A stretch of DNA of 64,000 bases from NCBI GenBank assembly GCA_947489315.1, contig CANLCX010000001.1:1119501-1183500 (forward strand), read 5' to 3'. Each line of letters starts with the position of its first letter. Position 1 is the stretch's first letter. The DNA is from an uncultured Sphingomonadaceae bacterium. Lineage in GTDB: Bacteria; Pseudomonadota; Alphaproteobacteria; Sphingomonadales; Sphingomonadaceae. The position numbers and the translations under genes were made by a program. This document shows, piece after piece, positions 1 through 8,681 of this stretch. A model generated the notes under the pieces. The model did no database searches. It had not been told where the DNA came from and saw nothing but the letters and a program-made list of their open reading frames with translations.

Positions 1-1
1 G

Positions 2-1165
2 CATCTTGCCATCAACGGGGCAGGGCTTGAGCAGGATCAATTGGCGCGCTTGCTATTCGGTGCGAAGCTACGCAGCTGGAGAATCGATAAATATCGCACA
101 ACCATGCCAGAAAATGCCAAGAAAACGCTTGAGCTTATCACTGTGCTCGATACCGATATGGAGTCAGCGCAAGTCTGGCAGGACCTGTCGGCGGTCGCTG
201 ACGGCGTTTCGCTGACCCGTGAACTGGTTTCGGAACCTGCCAATGTGATCTATCCAGAAAGTTTCGTTGCTCGCTGTGAAGAGCTTCAGGATATGGGCGT
301 CGAATTTACTGTGCTCGGCCAGGAAGAAATGGAAAAACTCGGCATGGGCGCACTTTTAGGGGTGTCCCAAGGATCGGTCCGCCCGCCGCGTATGTTGGCC
401 ATGCGTTGGGATGGCACCAATGGCGCACAGAAAAAGCCGCTGGCGCTAGTCGGTAAAGGGGTGACCTTTGATACCGGTGGTATCTCTCTGAAACCGCCGG
501 GCGGCATGGAAGATATGAAATGGGATATGGGCGGCGCTGGAGCAGTTGCGGGAACAATGAAGGCGCTCGCGGGTCGTAAAGCCAAAGCGCATGTCATCGG
601 TGTCTGTGGCCTCGTTGAGAATATGCCTGATGGCAATGCGCAGCGTCCTGGCGATGTTGTGACCAGCATGAGCGGTCAGACCATTGAAGTCATTAATACC
701 GATGCCGAAGGGCGCTTGGTATTATGTGATGCACTGCATTGGACGCAGGAGACATTTGAACCGGAAGTCGTCGTCAATCTTGCGACGCTGACCGGAGCGA
801 TCATTGTCTCTCTGGGCAATGAACATGCTGGCTGTTTCAGTAATGATGATGGCTTGTCGGATAATCTGCTTGCCGCTGGTAAGACGGCCGGTGATCCACT
901 GTGGCGTTTCCCGCTCACCGCTGCTTATGACAAGCAAATCAACTCACCCATTGCTGATATGAAAAATGTCGGTGGCAAGGGCGCGGGATCAATTACAGCG
1001 GCACAGTTCCTAAAACGATTCATCAAAGATGGTGTCAAATGGGCGCATCTCGACATTGCCGGTATGGTCTGGGCAGATAAACCCGGGGCAGTCTGGGACA
1101 AGGGTGCAACCGGTTTTGGTGTGCGATTGCTCGACCAATATGTCGCCGATAATTTTGAGCAATAA
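2..1165 (+). CDS. pepA: Leucyl aminopeptidase (cytosol aminopeptidase, M17), 5' end cut by window
   Basis: This is a di-metal exopeptidase that removes N-terminal residues from peptides in the cytoplasm. The frame is open to the left edge, so about 388 residues are visible of the roughly 480-500 usual for the family; the missing part is the N-terminal non-catalytic domain. The M17 signature NTDAEGRL is encoded at about 695-718, and the metal-ligand segment VGKGVTFDTGG at about 450-483. A TTG at 41 is an internal codon, not a start. The holC gene follows within 25 bases. In many proteobacteria pepA and holC are also neighbours, which supports both calls. Confidence 0.95.
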   Translation, partial: HLAINGAGLEQDQLARLLFGAKLRSWRIDKYRTTMPENAKKTLELITVLDTDMESAQVWQDLSAVADGVSLTRELVSEPANVIYPESFVARCEELQDMGVEFTVLGQEEMEKLGMGALLGVSQGSVRPPRMLAMRWDGTNGAQKKPLALVGKGVTFDTGGISLKPPGGMEDMKWDMGGAGAVAGTMKALAGRKAKAHVIGVCGLVENMPDGNAQRPGDVVTSMSGQTIEVINTDAEGRLVLCDALHWTQETFEPEVVVNLATLTGAIIVSLGNEHAGCFSNDDGLSDNLLAAGKTAGDPLWRFPLTAAYDKQINSPIADMKNVGGKGAGSITAAQFLKRFIKDGVKWAHLDIAGMVWADKPGAVWDKGATGFGVRLLDQYVADNFEQ

Positions 1166-1189
1166 GCTGATCTGAAGGATTATTTGACC

Positions 1190-1627
1190 GTGCAGGTCGA
1201 TTTCTATCATTTGACCCGTGATCCGGCAGAGAAACTGGTGCCAGTGCTGGCCCAGAAAACACTGGATAGTGGACAAAGAATGTTGCTGGTGTCGAGTTTT
1301 GTTGGGCAACTGGAGAAACTCGGCAAGGCTCTGTGGCAGGCCGCGCCGACTAGTTTTCTGGCGCATGGCTTGGCGGGGAGCGAGCAGGATGATGTGCAGC
1401 CTATCCTGATCTCGGCCAAATGTGAGGCTACCAATGGTGCCCGATTCATTGCCCTGACGGACGGCGAATGGCGCGATGAGGCTTTGACTTTTGACCGCGC
1501 ATTCTACCTTTTCACAACAGAACAGATTGATAATGCAAGAACCGCATGGCGCGCCTTGTCCGCAAAGGACGACGTCACGCCGCGCTATTGGAAGCAGGAC
1601 GGTGGCCGATGGGTCGAAGGACCCTAG
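1190..1627 (+). CDS. holC: DNA polymerase III subunit chi
   Basis: The product of about 145 residues begins MQVDFYHLT and has the length and pattern of HolC, the clamp-loader accessory subunit that contacts SSB. The segment [20 protein letters not shown] and a later [14 protein letters not shown] match the family by eye. The start is uncertain: a TTG at 1184 lies only 4 bases after the AAGGA at 1175-1179, while the GTG at 1190 lies 10 bases after it and gives the N-terminus usual for HolC, so the GTG is preferred. The gene directly follows pepA and precedes ndk. HolC is poorly conserved, so the call rests on N-terminal similarity, length and context. Confidence 0.8.
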   Translation: MQVDFYHLTRDPAEKLVPVLAQKTLDSGQRMLLVSSFVGQLEKLGKALWQAAPTSFLAHGLAGSEQDDVQPILISAKCEATNGARFIALTDGEWRDEALTFDRAFYLFTTEQIDNARTAWRALSAKDDVTPRYWKQDGGRWVEGP

Positions 1628-1724
1628 GTTTCGTCTCAATACTTGCCATGTTGCAGTGCAGCGGCTAAGGGCTGCGCAACTTTATATCAAACCCTTCATT
1701 TTATCTTTTTTACGGAGCAATATC

Positions 1725-2147
1725 ATGGCCGGTACACGGACATTTTCGATAATTAAACCAGACGCTACCAAGCGTAACTTGACCGGCGCGGTCACCAAAA
1801 TGCTGGAAGAAGCTGGCCTGCGTGTTGTCGCTTCCAAGCGTATTCACATGACCCGCGATCAGGCAGAAGGTTTTTACGCTGTCCATAAAGAACGCCCTTT
1901 CTTCGGCGAACTGGTTGATTTCATGATCAGCGGCCCGGTCGTCGTTCAGGTTCTGGAAGGCGAAAACGCCATGCAGCGCAATCGCGACATCATGGGCGCT
2001 ACCAATCCAGCAGATGCGGCTCCCGGCACCATTCGCAAAGAATTGGCTGAAAGCATCGAAGCCAATACAGTTCACGGTTCTGACAGCGACGAGAATGCAG
2101 CGATTGAAATTGCCTATTTCTTCAACGAAGACGAAATCGTAGGTTAA
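1725..2147 (+). CDS. ndk: Nucleoside diphosphate kinase
   Basis: This 140-residue enzyme transfers the gamma-phosphate from ATP to nucleoside diphosphates through a phosphohistidine. The N-terminus [18 protein letters not shown] is typical, and the catalytic histidine is His117 in the NTVHGSDS motif. The open frame extends upstream to 1491, but family length and an ACGGAG ribosome-binding site about 8 bases before the ATG fix the start at 1725. It has its own 97-base gap after holC, so it may have its own promoter. An inverted repeat follows the stop. Confidence 0.97.
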   Translation: MAGTRTFSIIKPDATKRNLTGAVTKMLEEAGLRVVASKRIHMTRDQAEGFYAVHKERPFFGELVDFMISGPVVVQVLEGENAMQRNRDIMGATNPADAAPGTIRKELAESIEANTVHGSDSDENAAIEIAYFFNEDEIVG

Positions 2148-2164
2148 TTTCCGACTTTAGCTGT

Positions 2165-2195
2165 CCGTCATCCTGAGCTTGTTTCAGGATGACGG
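2165..2195. repeat. Inverted repeat between ndk and a convergent gene
   Basis: CCGTCATCCTGA at 2165-2176 is mirrored by TCAGGATGACGG at 2184-2195, so the unit can fold into a strong 12-bp hairpin with a 7-base loop. It lies 17 bases after the ndk stop and may end transcription from both sides, although there is no T-run. The stop codon of the convergent SnoaL-like gene (2184-2186) lies inside the right arm. Similar short palindromes built on the words CGTCATCCTGA and TCAGGATGACG are familiar as dispersed intergenic repeats in alphaproteobacterial genomes. Confidence 0.7.
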
Positions 2196-2660
2196 TGGCG
2201 ACCCATTGGCTTCCTCATAGCGTTCCCAATCATGGAACGCCTCGCGCCGGACGATAATCCATTTTCCGTCCCGCTTTTCAAATCTATCGCAATACCGACC
2301 AGCGACTATCCAGTCGGTTGCTTTGCCGTCGGTAGGGACTGGTTCAAATTCCGGCGTCCCTTCCTGAATATAGTGATAGGCGACGAAATTCGCTTCTGTC
2401 GCTGCGCTTTTCCCATCATCATCAAAAGTGAAATGGACGTTCGAAATCGAATGATGGGTTGCGGGCACTTTTTTTAGTATCTCACTGGCAAAGCGGATAA
2501 ACTCATCTGGTGGTCCGGAATATTCGGCATGGTTATGGATATGGTCATCCGCAAAGCAGGACCGGACCAGCTTCCAATCACGGCGATCAATGCCTTTGCA
2601 ATATCGATGCAGAATATCGCGCATTTCCTCACGCGCCAATAGCTGTTCAATTTTATCCAT
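2184..2660 (-). CDS. SnoaL-like / NTF2-fold protein (nuclear transport factor 2 superfamily)
   Basis: The protein of 158 residues has the start pattern of the SnoaL_4 group: an N-terminal helix with EEMRDILHRYCKGIDRRDW, then SCFADDHIHNHAEYSGP, and later HHSISNVHFTFDDDGKSAATEANFVAYH in pieces. Members form small cone-shaped barrels and act as dehydratases, isomerases or hydroxylase partners on hydrophobic ring substrates; the actual substrate cannot be read. The ATG at 2660 is chosen because GGGAGA precedes it by a normal distance; the longer frame adds 13 unconvincing residues. It is divergent from the SDR at 2745 with 84 bases between, and the two may act together on one substrate, which is inference. 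Confidence 0.75.
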   Translation of the reverse strand: MDKIEQLLAREEMRDILHRYCKGIDRRDWKLVRSCFADDHIHNHAEYSGPPDEFIRFASEILKKVPATHHSISNVHFTFDDDGKSAATEANFVAYHYIQEGTPEFEPVPTDGKATDWIVAGRYCDRFEKRDGKWIIVRREAFHDWERYEEANGSPPSS

Positions 2661-2744
2661 CCCGCTCTCCCTTATATTGTTAGGGCCAGTGCGTAGCATG
2701 TGCTGCTAATCTATGGATAGTTGGCAAAAAAGAGAGGGATAAAA

Positions 2745-3518
2745 ATGGGCAGACTCGATGGCAAAGTAGCGATCATTACCGGAGCGGCAAAGGGATTGGG
2801 CGAGGCTGATGCCCGGATGTTTGCGCGGGAAGGGGCTACGGTGATTCTAACCGATATGGATACGGATAACGGTGCCAGAGTCGCGACTGAAATAGGCGAT
2901 AAAGCCGAATTCCAAATGCAGGATGTTCGCGACGAATCCGCCTGGGAGGATTTAATCGCTGATGTGGTATCAAGACATGGGAAGCTTGATATTCTGGTGA
3001 ATAACGCTGGCGTAGTTGAACCTGGAACCATAGAAACACAAACAGCGGATGAATGGCGATTTGTCATGGCGGTCAGCGCTGATGGTACATTTTTTGGTTG
3101 CAAATATGCGGTGCCGGCGATGAAGGCTTCCGGTGGTGGTTCGATCATCAATATGGCGTCTATAGCTTCGATCCAGGGCGAACCGGTTGTTGTTGCATAT
3201 GCCGCAGCCAAGGGGGCAGTTGAGAGTTTATCCCGCAGCATAGCAGTGCATTGCGCAAATAATGGTTATAACATCCGGTGTAACAGCGTCCATCCCGCCG
3301 GAATACTGACCCCGATGGTTGAAGAAATCGGACCGAAGATGATAGGTAGGGACGATTTGCGTCCGGCTAGTGAAGGACCGGCTGCCAGTGCTTTGGGAGA
3401 GCCCGACGACATTGCTAACACGGTATTGTTTCTGGCGTCCGATGAATCGAAATTCATCAATGGTGCAGCGATCAGGGTTGATAATGCGAAATCAGTAGTT
3501 GAGGGCGTAGTTGCATAG
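2745..3518 (+). CDS. Short-chain dehydrogenase/reductase (classical SDR)
   Basis: The 257-residue NAD(P)-dependent oxidoreductase shows every classical SDR element: the TGAAKGLG cofactor loop (residues 12-19), NNAG (86-89), catalytic Ser139 and the Tyr152-x3-Lys156 pair. An acidic Asp after the second strand (TDMDT, near residue 37) favours NAD over NADP. The start at 2745 is preferred over the upstream codon at 2721 because AGAGAGGG sits just ahead and the SDR fold starts immediately. The family includes 3-alpha- and 20-beta-hydroxysteroid dehydrogenases, and the divergent SnoaL-like neighbour is in keeping with ring or steroid metabolism. The substrate is unknown. Confidence 0.88.
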   Translation: MGRLDGKVAIITGAAKGLGEADARMFAREGATVILTDMDTDNGARVATEIGDKAEFQMQDVRDESAWEDLIADVVSRHGKLDILVNNAGVVEPGTIETQTADEWRFVMAVSADGTFFGCKYAVPAMKASGGGSIINMASIASIQGEPVVVAYAAAKGAVESLSRSIAVHCANNGYNIRCNSVHPAGILTPMVEEIGPKMIGRDDLRPASEGPAASALGEPDDIANTVLFLASDESKFINGAAIRVDNAKSVVEGVVA

Positions 3519-3530
3519 TATCACGCCTAA

Positions 3531-3680
3531 ATGTCCGCGAAGAAACAAATAAAGAAACAGCATCTCCCACAGAAAATCTGTATGACCTGCGGTCGTCCAT
3601 TTGCTTGGCGGAAGAAGTGGAAAGATGTCTGGGATGACGTTAAATATTGCTCGAAACGCTGTAAAGGTGGCGCAAATTAG
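3531..3680 (+). CDS. Small DUF2256 zinc-ribbon-like protein
   Basis: A 49-residue protein starts at the ATG at 3531 and ends with TAG at 3680. It is basic and carries CMTCGRPFAWRKKW followed by KYCSKRCK, a C-x2-C plus C-x3-C pattern that could bind zinc. This matches the small DUF2256 family, whose members often sit beside photolyase or cryptochrome genes. Here the next gene, 59 bases downstream, is a blue-light LOV receptor. The function is unknown. The gene starts 12 bases after the SDR stop and may be cotranscribed with it. Confidence 0.8.
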   Translation: MSAKKQIKKQHLPQKICMTCGRPFAWRKKWKDVWDDVKYCSKRCKGGAN

Positions 3681-3739
3681 CTTTGAATATCGCGGCATTC
3701 CGCTTGCCATAGCAGACTATGATGGAGTAAGTTTGATTC

Positions 3740-4396
3740 ATGAACGCAGACGATGGCAATAACAACATAGATCAGCGGTCAGTTCCCAAGGTTGAACTGC
3801 CCAAAACCACTGTGAAAGCGTTGATTGATAACAGCCCGATCGCTTCTGTAATCAGCAATCCTAGGCTATCTGACAACCCCATTGTGGCTTCTAACCAAGC
3901 ATTTTCCGATCTTACCGGCTATCAGCCTGACTTTATTATCGGCAGAAATTGCAGGTTTTTGGCGGGGGCTGCTACTGAGCCATGGTTGACAGAAGAAATC
4001 CGTCGCGGGGTACGGGAGCGGAAAGCCGTTCTGGTCGAGATACTAAATTATAAAAAAGACGGTACGCCTTTTCAAAATGCCGTATTGGTTGCTCCCCTAT
4101 TTGATGAAAGCGGCGAGCTCGAATATTTTCTGGGATCTCAGGTCGAGATAGATGGCGACCGACCAAGCCTGGCCAAGGCACGGCGAATGCGGGCGACGGA
4201 GATAGTCAAAGATCTATCAAACAGACAAAGAGAAGTCTTAAACTTCATAGCCAAAGGGTTGTTAAATAAACAAATTGCGCATGAGCTAAGTTTGAGTGAA
4301 CGTACGATAAAGATGCACCGTGCAATCTTGATGAAGAGGCTCGATGTCCCCAGCGCCGCTGATATGGTGCGGCTTGCGGTTGAAGCTGGGATGTAA
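3740..4396 (+). CDS. LOV-HTH blue-light-responsive transcription regulator (EL222-like)
   Basis: The 218-residue protein joins an N-terminal PAS/LOV domain (about 24-138) to a C-terminal LuxR-type helix-turn-helix (about 159-217). The LOV signature GRNCRFL is present with the photoactive cysteine at Cys71, the residue that forms the flavin adduct under blue light. The HTH contains [20 protein letters not shown] and SERTIKMHR. Length and order match EL222 of Erythrobacter, a light-activated DNA-binding protein. Target genes are not visible. A 5-bp hairpin at 4407-4424 follows the stop but lacks a T-run. The stretch from 4397 to purN shows no gene. Confidence 0.9.
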   Translation: MNADDGNNNIDQRSVPKVELPKTTVKALIDNSPIASVISNPRLSDNPIVASNQAFSDLTGYQPDFIIGRNCRFLAGAATEPWLTEEIRRGVRERKAVLVEILNYKKDGTPFQNAVLVAPLFDESGELEYFLGSQVEIDGDRPSLAKARRMRATEIVKDLSNRQREVLNFIAKGLLNKQIAHELSLSERTIKMHRAILMKRLDVPSAADMVRLAVEAGM

Positions 4397-4564
4397 GTAA
4401 AACGACTACGGTCTTAATGCCGTATCGGTGTTTGTAGCATAACGAGCTATCTAATTCTTAAGCATCGCGGATGGAGTAGTCATCCCAGATCCAAAATTTA
4501 ACCGGCAAATCCTCCCTCCTCCTTGCCGCGAAAATTTTAGCTCCATCTTGCGATGCGAATTTCC

Positions 4565-5530
4565 CTAAAAATTATCAGCAATATCCATCATCCTAGTTAA
4601 GCGCTTTGGAGCTACCATGCGCCAGCTTTTTTTAAGGCAGTCTGCAACATGTCCCCAATCAGTTGCGCCGGTGTCGAGACGAATCGCAATCCAGCCCGAC
4701 TTGCCATAAAATTTGGGAGCAAAATATAGATCTGGATCTGCATCTAAAAGTGCGCCTTGTTCGTCCAGACCGCTGGTCTTAACAAAAACAGATGTACCGG
4801 TTTCACCAAAATGCCGCTGTGAGAAATAAGCAAAATATTTCCCCGTCTTTTCGCTACCAACGCGCCAGCCGGGTGTACCGAAACTGGGACGCTCATATGT
4901 TTCTTCCAACGCCAGAGCGCGCTTGCGCACCTCGCTCAAAATCCAATCGGGATTGGCTTCCCGTGTTACATATTTTGCCAATGTTGAGGCGTATAGCTGG
5001 TGCTCGGCGATCAATACACGGCCTGCCAATAGCGTAGCGGTATCACCAGGGAGAATAGCCACCGCGGTTTGCTCAAGCACCGGTCCGTCATCCAGTTCAG
5101 GTGTTACCAGATGTACGCTGCATCCCGCGTGGGTGTCGCCTGCATCCAATGCACGTTGGTAGGTGTCTAGACCTTTATATTTCGGGAGAAGGCTAGGGTG
5201 GATGTTCAGCATGCGATCTTGCCATTTGGACACAAAATCATCGCTCAAAATCCGCATATAGCCTGCCAATGCGATATATTCGGCGCCGGCGCTTGTCACG
5301 GCTTCATGGATAATTTGGTCATGCTCTGCTCGTTTCAGCCCCTTGTGGGGATGAGCGAAAGTGTCAATCCCCTCTGCTTCCGCTAGCTTCAGTCCAGATG
5401 CTGCAGGGTCATTAGAGGCCACCAGCACGATTTCATAGGGACAATCATCAGCCTTTGCGGCGTAAACCAATGCAGCCATGTTGGACCCACGACCCGAAAT
5501 CAGGACGGCGACTTTGGCCCGTTTTTTCAT
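4565..5530 (-). CDS. purN: Phosphoribosylglycinamide formyltransferase fused to MmcQ/YjbR-like domain
   Basis: Residues 1 to about 195 form GAR transformylase, the third step of purine synthesis, using 10-formyl-tetrahydrofolate. The catalytic set is visible: Asn109 and His111 in MLNIHPSLLPKYKG and Asp147 in ELDDGP. Family members end near 190-220 residues, but this protein runs to 321. The extra part (about 198-321) has VRKRALALEETYERPSFGTPG, a DPDLYFAPKFYGKSGWIAIR region and KKSWRMVAPKRL, which match the MmcQ/YjbR (DUF419) fold. The frame is open through the junction with no stop or frameshift sign. It follows purM by 6 bases on the same strand, so the two are an operon. Confidence 0.92.
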   Translation of the reverse strand: MKKRAKVAVLISGRGSNMAALVYAAKADDCPYEIVLVASNDPAASGLKLAEAEGIDTFAHPHKGLKRAEHDQIIHEAVTSAGAEYIALAGYMRILSDDFVSKWQDRMLNIHPSLLPKYKGLDTYQRALDAGDTHAGCSVHLVTPELDDGPVLEQTAVAILPGDTATLLAGRVLIAEHQLYASTLAKYVTREANPDWILSEVRKRALALEETYERPSFGTPGWRVGSEKTGKYFAYFSQRHFGETGTSVFVKTSGLDEQGALLDADPDLYFAPKFYGKSGWIAIRLDTGATDWGHVADCLKKSWRMVAPKRLTRMMDIADNF

Positions 5531-5536
5531 CTGGCA

Positions 5537-6643
5537 TCAGCCATTATGGGTCGCAGTCCAATCGCTCAGGGCCGACCATGTCCCCGCAGAGCCTGTAACG
5601 GTGCAGCCTTTGGTGCCGGATTGGATAGCACCGACCTGATGCACAGTCTCGCCAGCAGCTTCTAAGTCGGCCGTCACGGATGCCAGATCATCGGGTGATA
5701 CGGCCAATATCATGCCGACACCGCAGTTGAATGTCCGTGCCATTTCTTCCGGCTCGATATTTCCCTGTGCTTGCAGAAAAGCCATTAAGCGTGGCTGATC
5801 CCAGCTGCCGGCATCGACATGGGCATGCATATCATCCGGCAACACACGTGGAATATTCTCCAACAATCCACCACCGGTAATATGGGCCAGCGCCTTGATT
5901 CGACCTGATTGCATGAGCGGTAGCAGCGATTTCACGTAAATTCGGGTCGGTGCGATCAAGGCTTCAATCAACAGCACGTCCGGGTCAAACAATGCTGGAC
6001 GATCCAACTTCCAGCCTTTGTCTTCCGCCAGCCGGCGGACCAAGGAGTAGCCATTGGAATGAATGCCTGAGGAGGCGAGGCCCAGTAGTATATCGCCATC
6101 TGCCAATTGGGCGCCGGTTAAGGCTTTCTCGCGTTCGACGGCACCGACACAAAAGCCTGCCAGATCATAGTCGCCTTCCGAATACATACCCGGCATTTCT
6201 GCGGTCTCGCCACCGATTAATGCACAGCCAGACATTTTGCAGCCTTCCGCTATGCCAGCGACTACTCGTTCAGCGACTCCGTTTTCGAGTTTTCCGGTCG
6301 CAAAATAATCAAGGAAAAATAGCGGTTCTGCGCCTTGTACGATCAAGTCATTGACGCACATCGCGACCAAATCAATGCCGACACTGTCATGCCGGTCATG
6401 GTCAATCGCCAATTTCAGCTTGGTTCCGACGCCGTCATTGGCGGCGACCAACAGCGGATCGTCATAACCAGCCGCCTTCAGGTCGAAAAACCCCCCAAAA
6501 CCGCCCAATTCTGCATTAGCGCCCGCACGTGCGGTTGCCTTAGCGAGCGGAGCGATAGCCTTGACTAGCGCGTTGCCTGCCTCAATCGATACACCGGCTT
6601 TCGCATAAGTGTAAGATTCCGGTTCATTTCGTTTGTCACTCAT
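5537..6643 (-). CDS. purM: Phosphoribosylformylglycinamidine cyclo-ligase (AIR synthetase)
   Basis: This 368-residue ATP-dependent enzyme closes the imidazole ring of FGAM to give aminoimidazole ribotide, step five of purine synthesis. The start [15 protein letters not shown], the glycine-rich [18 protein letters not shown] and [11 protein letters not shown] segments are typical PurM motifs, and the length is normal. It is the first gene of a purM-purN operon on the minus strand, transcribed away from the exported-protein gene at 6706 with a 62-base divergent region between them. Confidence 0.97.
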   Translation of the reverse strand: MSDKRNEPESYTYAKAGVSIEAGNALVKAIAPLAKATARAGANAELGGFGGFFDLKAAGYDDPLLVAANDGVGTKLKLAIDHDRHDSVGIDLVAMCVNDLIVQGAEPLFFLDYFATGKLENGVAERVVAGIAEGCKMSGCALIGGETAEMPGMYSEGDYDLAGFCVGAVEREKALTGAQLADGDILLGLASSGIHSNGYSLVRRLAEDKGWKLDRPALFDPDVLLIEALIAPTRIYVKSLLPLMQSGRIKALAHITGGGLLENIPRVLPDDMHAHVDAGSWDQPRLMAFLQAQGNIEPEEMARTFNCGVGMILAVSPDDLASVTADLEAAGETVHQVGAIQSGTKGCTVTGSAGTWSALSDWTATHNG

Positions 6644-6705
6644 AAAATAGGCGATTAGACAAGTCGCGGGTGGATTTCCACGTCATAATCGTCAAAAGAG
6701 CGGAA

Positions 6706-8034
6706 ATGATATTTTTGACCAGCTTTAAATACCGAATTGGTGTCCTATTTGCGTTGATTGGACTGGCAACCGCCGGACTCGTCTATGCGCAACTTGAGGG
6801 CACGGAGCGCGGCGTCGCGCCGCTGGCCAGTAGTGGTGATTTCGAGGTTTTCGGCGTTGAGGTGAATACGCGCGGAAAAAACGCCTTTGAAGCACGCCAA
6901 AAGGGCTGGGAAGAAGCGCAACGAAAAGCATGGATCATGCTCTATGCCCGCACCCAGGGTGGCAAGACCGCCGGACTTTCCGATGGTGCGCTAAACAATA
7001 TCGTCTCCGCGATCATTGTGGAAGAAGAGCAAATCGGTCCGACTCGCTATATCGCGAGATTAGGCGTCATGTTTGACCGTGCTCGCGCTGGACAGATTTT
7101 GGGTGTTGGCGGCAGGCGGCTTAGATCTCCTCCATTGCTGGTCTTGCCGATTATGTGGAGCGAAGGATCTCCTCAGGTATTCGAAAATAAAACCGAATGG
7201 CAAAAAGCATGGGCACGGTTCCGCGCTGGCGATAGCGCGATTGATTATGTCCGTGCCTATGGTTCTGACAGCGAATCACTGATGCTGACAGCCGGACAGG
7301 CGGAGCGTCACGATCGGCGCTGGTGGCGCATGATTTTGGATCAATTTGGTGCCGCAGATGTGATCGTTCCGATTGTTCGCATGCAATATGAATATCCCGG
7401 CGGGCCAGTAACGGGGCGTTTTAGCGCTCGTTATGGACCTGATAACAAATATATCGAAAGCTTCACGCTGAAGACGAAATCCAGCGACGGCATTCCGGCG
7501 ATGATGGATCAGGCGATCGAACGTATGGATAAAATTTACGCCAGTGCCCTGTCACGCGGGGTCCTGCGGACCGATAAGTCGCTGATCATTGAAGATGATG
7601 GGTTTGACCTTGAAGCGCTTGAGAAAGAAATAGAAGCCGAATTGGCTTCTGAAACTGGCGGCAGCAGCGTTGAAACAACTACCAGCGGCAATGGGGATAG
7701 CGGAGGCGGAGACAGCAATGTCGTTGCTCCAGCCGGTGCAGCAATCACCGTTACCATTCAGTTCGATACGCCTGATGTCGGAGCAGTCGGGCGCGGCGAA
7801 TCATCTGTCCGCTCTGTGGCCGGCGTTTCCTCTGCGTCCACATCCAGTCTGGCATTAGGCGGCGTCTCAGTCATGCGGGTGTCCTTTACCGGCAATCTAT
7901 CGGACCTAGCTTCGGCACTTCGCTCTAAAGGTTGGCAGGTTCAGCAAGGCTCGGGTGCATTGCGGATCAGCCGGGGTGGCGGGACACCAGCGGCGCAAGG
8001 AGCAGATGCCGGGAGTGATGAGCAGGAGCAGTGA
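6706..8034 (+). CDS. Exported DUF2066-like protein
   Basis: The protein of 442 residues starts with a signal peptide (MIFLTSFKYRIGVLFALIG, ending near VYAQ). The mature N-terminal half has the pattern of DUF2066: FEVFGVEVNTRGKNAFEARQ, an Ala/Lys-rich helix, the VMFDRARAGQILG strand and a PPLLVLPIMW segment. A low-complexity Gly/Ser-rich linker (about residues 315-345) leads to a compact C-terminal domain with VMRVSFTGNLSDLASALRSK. A GTG at 6670 would add 12 residues ahead of the signal peptide; the ATG is preferred. The stop overlaps the GTG start of hdaA by four bases, indicating coupled translation. The function is unknown; an envelope role is inferred. Confidence 0.7.
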   Translation: MIFLTSFKYRIGVLFALIGLATAGLVYAQLEGTERGVAPLASSGDFEVFGVEVNTRGKNAFEARQKGWEEAQRKAWIMLYARTQGGKTAGLSDGALNNIVSAIIVEEEQIGPTRYIARLGVMFDRARAGQILGVGGRRLRSPPLLVLPIMWSEGSPQVFENKTEWQKAWARFRAGDSAIDYVRAYGSDSESLMLTAGQAERHDRRWWRMILDQFGAADVIVPIVRMQYEYPGGPVTGRFSARYGPDNKYIESFTLKTKSSDGIPAMMDQAIERMDKIYASALSRGVLRTDKSLIIEDDGFDLEALEKEIEAELASETGGSSVETTTSGNGDSGGGDSNVVAPAGAAITVTIQFDTPDVGAVGRGESSVRSVAGVSSASTSSLALGGVSVMRVSFTGNLSDLASALRSKGWQVQQGSGALRISRGGGTPAAQGADAGSDEQEQ

Positions 8035-8681
8035 CCCAGATCGCTCTTCCTTTGGACACGGCGTTGTCCGCAAAAGATGACGGTTACATTGTCACAGACG
8101 TGAATGCCCAGGTGCATGGATATCTACAAAACTGGCAAAGCTGGCCTAATCTGACAGCTATATTGGTGGGCGATTCCGGTTCCGGGAAATCCGCCATGGC
8201 GCTCCAGTTTGAACAAGACAGTAGCGGCTATATTGTCGATAATGCCGAGATGATGGCTGATGCCGATTTGTTTCATCTTTGGAATCGCGGGAAGGAAGAG
8301 CGTAAGCCACTGCTTTTGACGTCTGCAAAACCAATTTCCGAATGGAACGTACAGCTACCAGATCTCAAATCGCGGTTGGCTGCATCTCTGCTTATCGAGA
8401 TAGATTCTCCAGATGAGGCGATGATCGAAGGCTTGTTGCAGAAGTATTTTTCTCTGCGTGGACTTTCTATTTCCGAAGATGCCTTATCCTATCTCCGCAA
8501 GAGAATGGAACGCAGTTATCGGAATGTTCAGCTTTTGGCGCAACAAATGGATAATCTTGCTATAGAGAGGAAGAAGCCGATTACGCGTGCTATTGCTATG
8601 GAGGCGTTGTCGCAGCTCCAGGCGATGGTCGAAAAGCCTGGTAAAGAGCCAGAAGCAGCACAAAATATTGAGGAAGGTTAA
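8031..8681 (+). CDS. hdaA: HdaA/DnaA-like AAA+ regulator of replication initiation
   Basis: The 216-residue protein is a short AAA+ ATPase related to DnaA domain III without the DNA-binding domain. Walker A is GDSGSGKS at residues 47-54. The N-terminus reads MTQIALPLD; QIALPL resembles the clamp-binding motif with which Hda binds DnaN to trigger ATP hydrolysis on DnaA, stopping re-initiation. The usual Walker B acidic pair is not obvious, as in other Hda proteins with divergent ATPase sites. It starts with GTG inside the stop of the upstream gene, and ppk1 starts directly after its TAA, so all three genes are probably cotranscribed. Confidence 0.85.
   Translation: MTQIALPLDTALSAKDDGYIVTDVNAQVHGYLQNWQSWPNLTAILVGDSGSGKSAMALQFEQDSSGYIVDNAEMMADADLFHLWNRGKEERKPLLLTSAKPISEWNVQLPDLKSRLAASLLIEIDSPDEAMIEGLLQKYFSLRGLSISEDALSYLRKRMERSYRNVQLLAQQMDNLAIERKKPITRAIAMEALSQLQAMVEKPGKEPEAAQNIEEG

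Noticed and set aside
1010-1639. A 209-codon minus-strand frame over pepA/holC
   Set aside because: It lies fully over two well-supported genes and its composition is that of a shadow frame.
1491-1724. N-terminal extension of ndk
   Set aside because: It lies over holC in another frame; ndk is full length from 1725.
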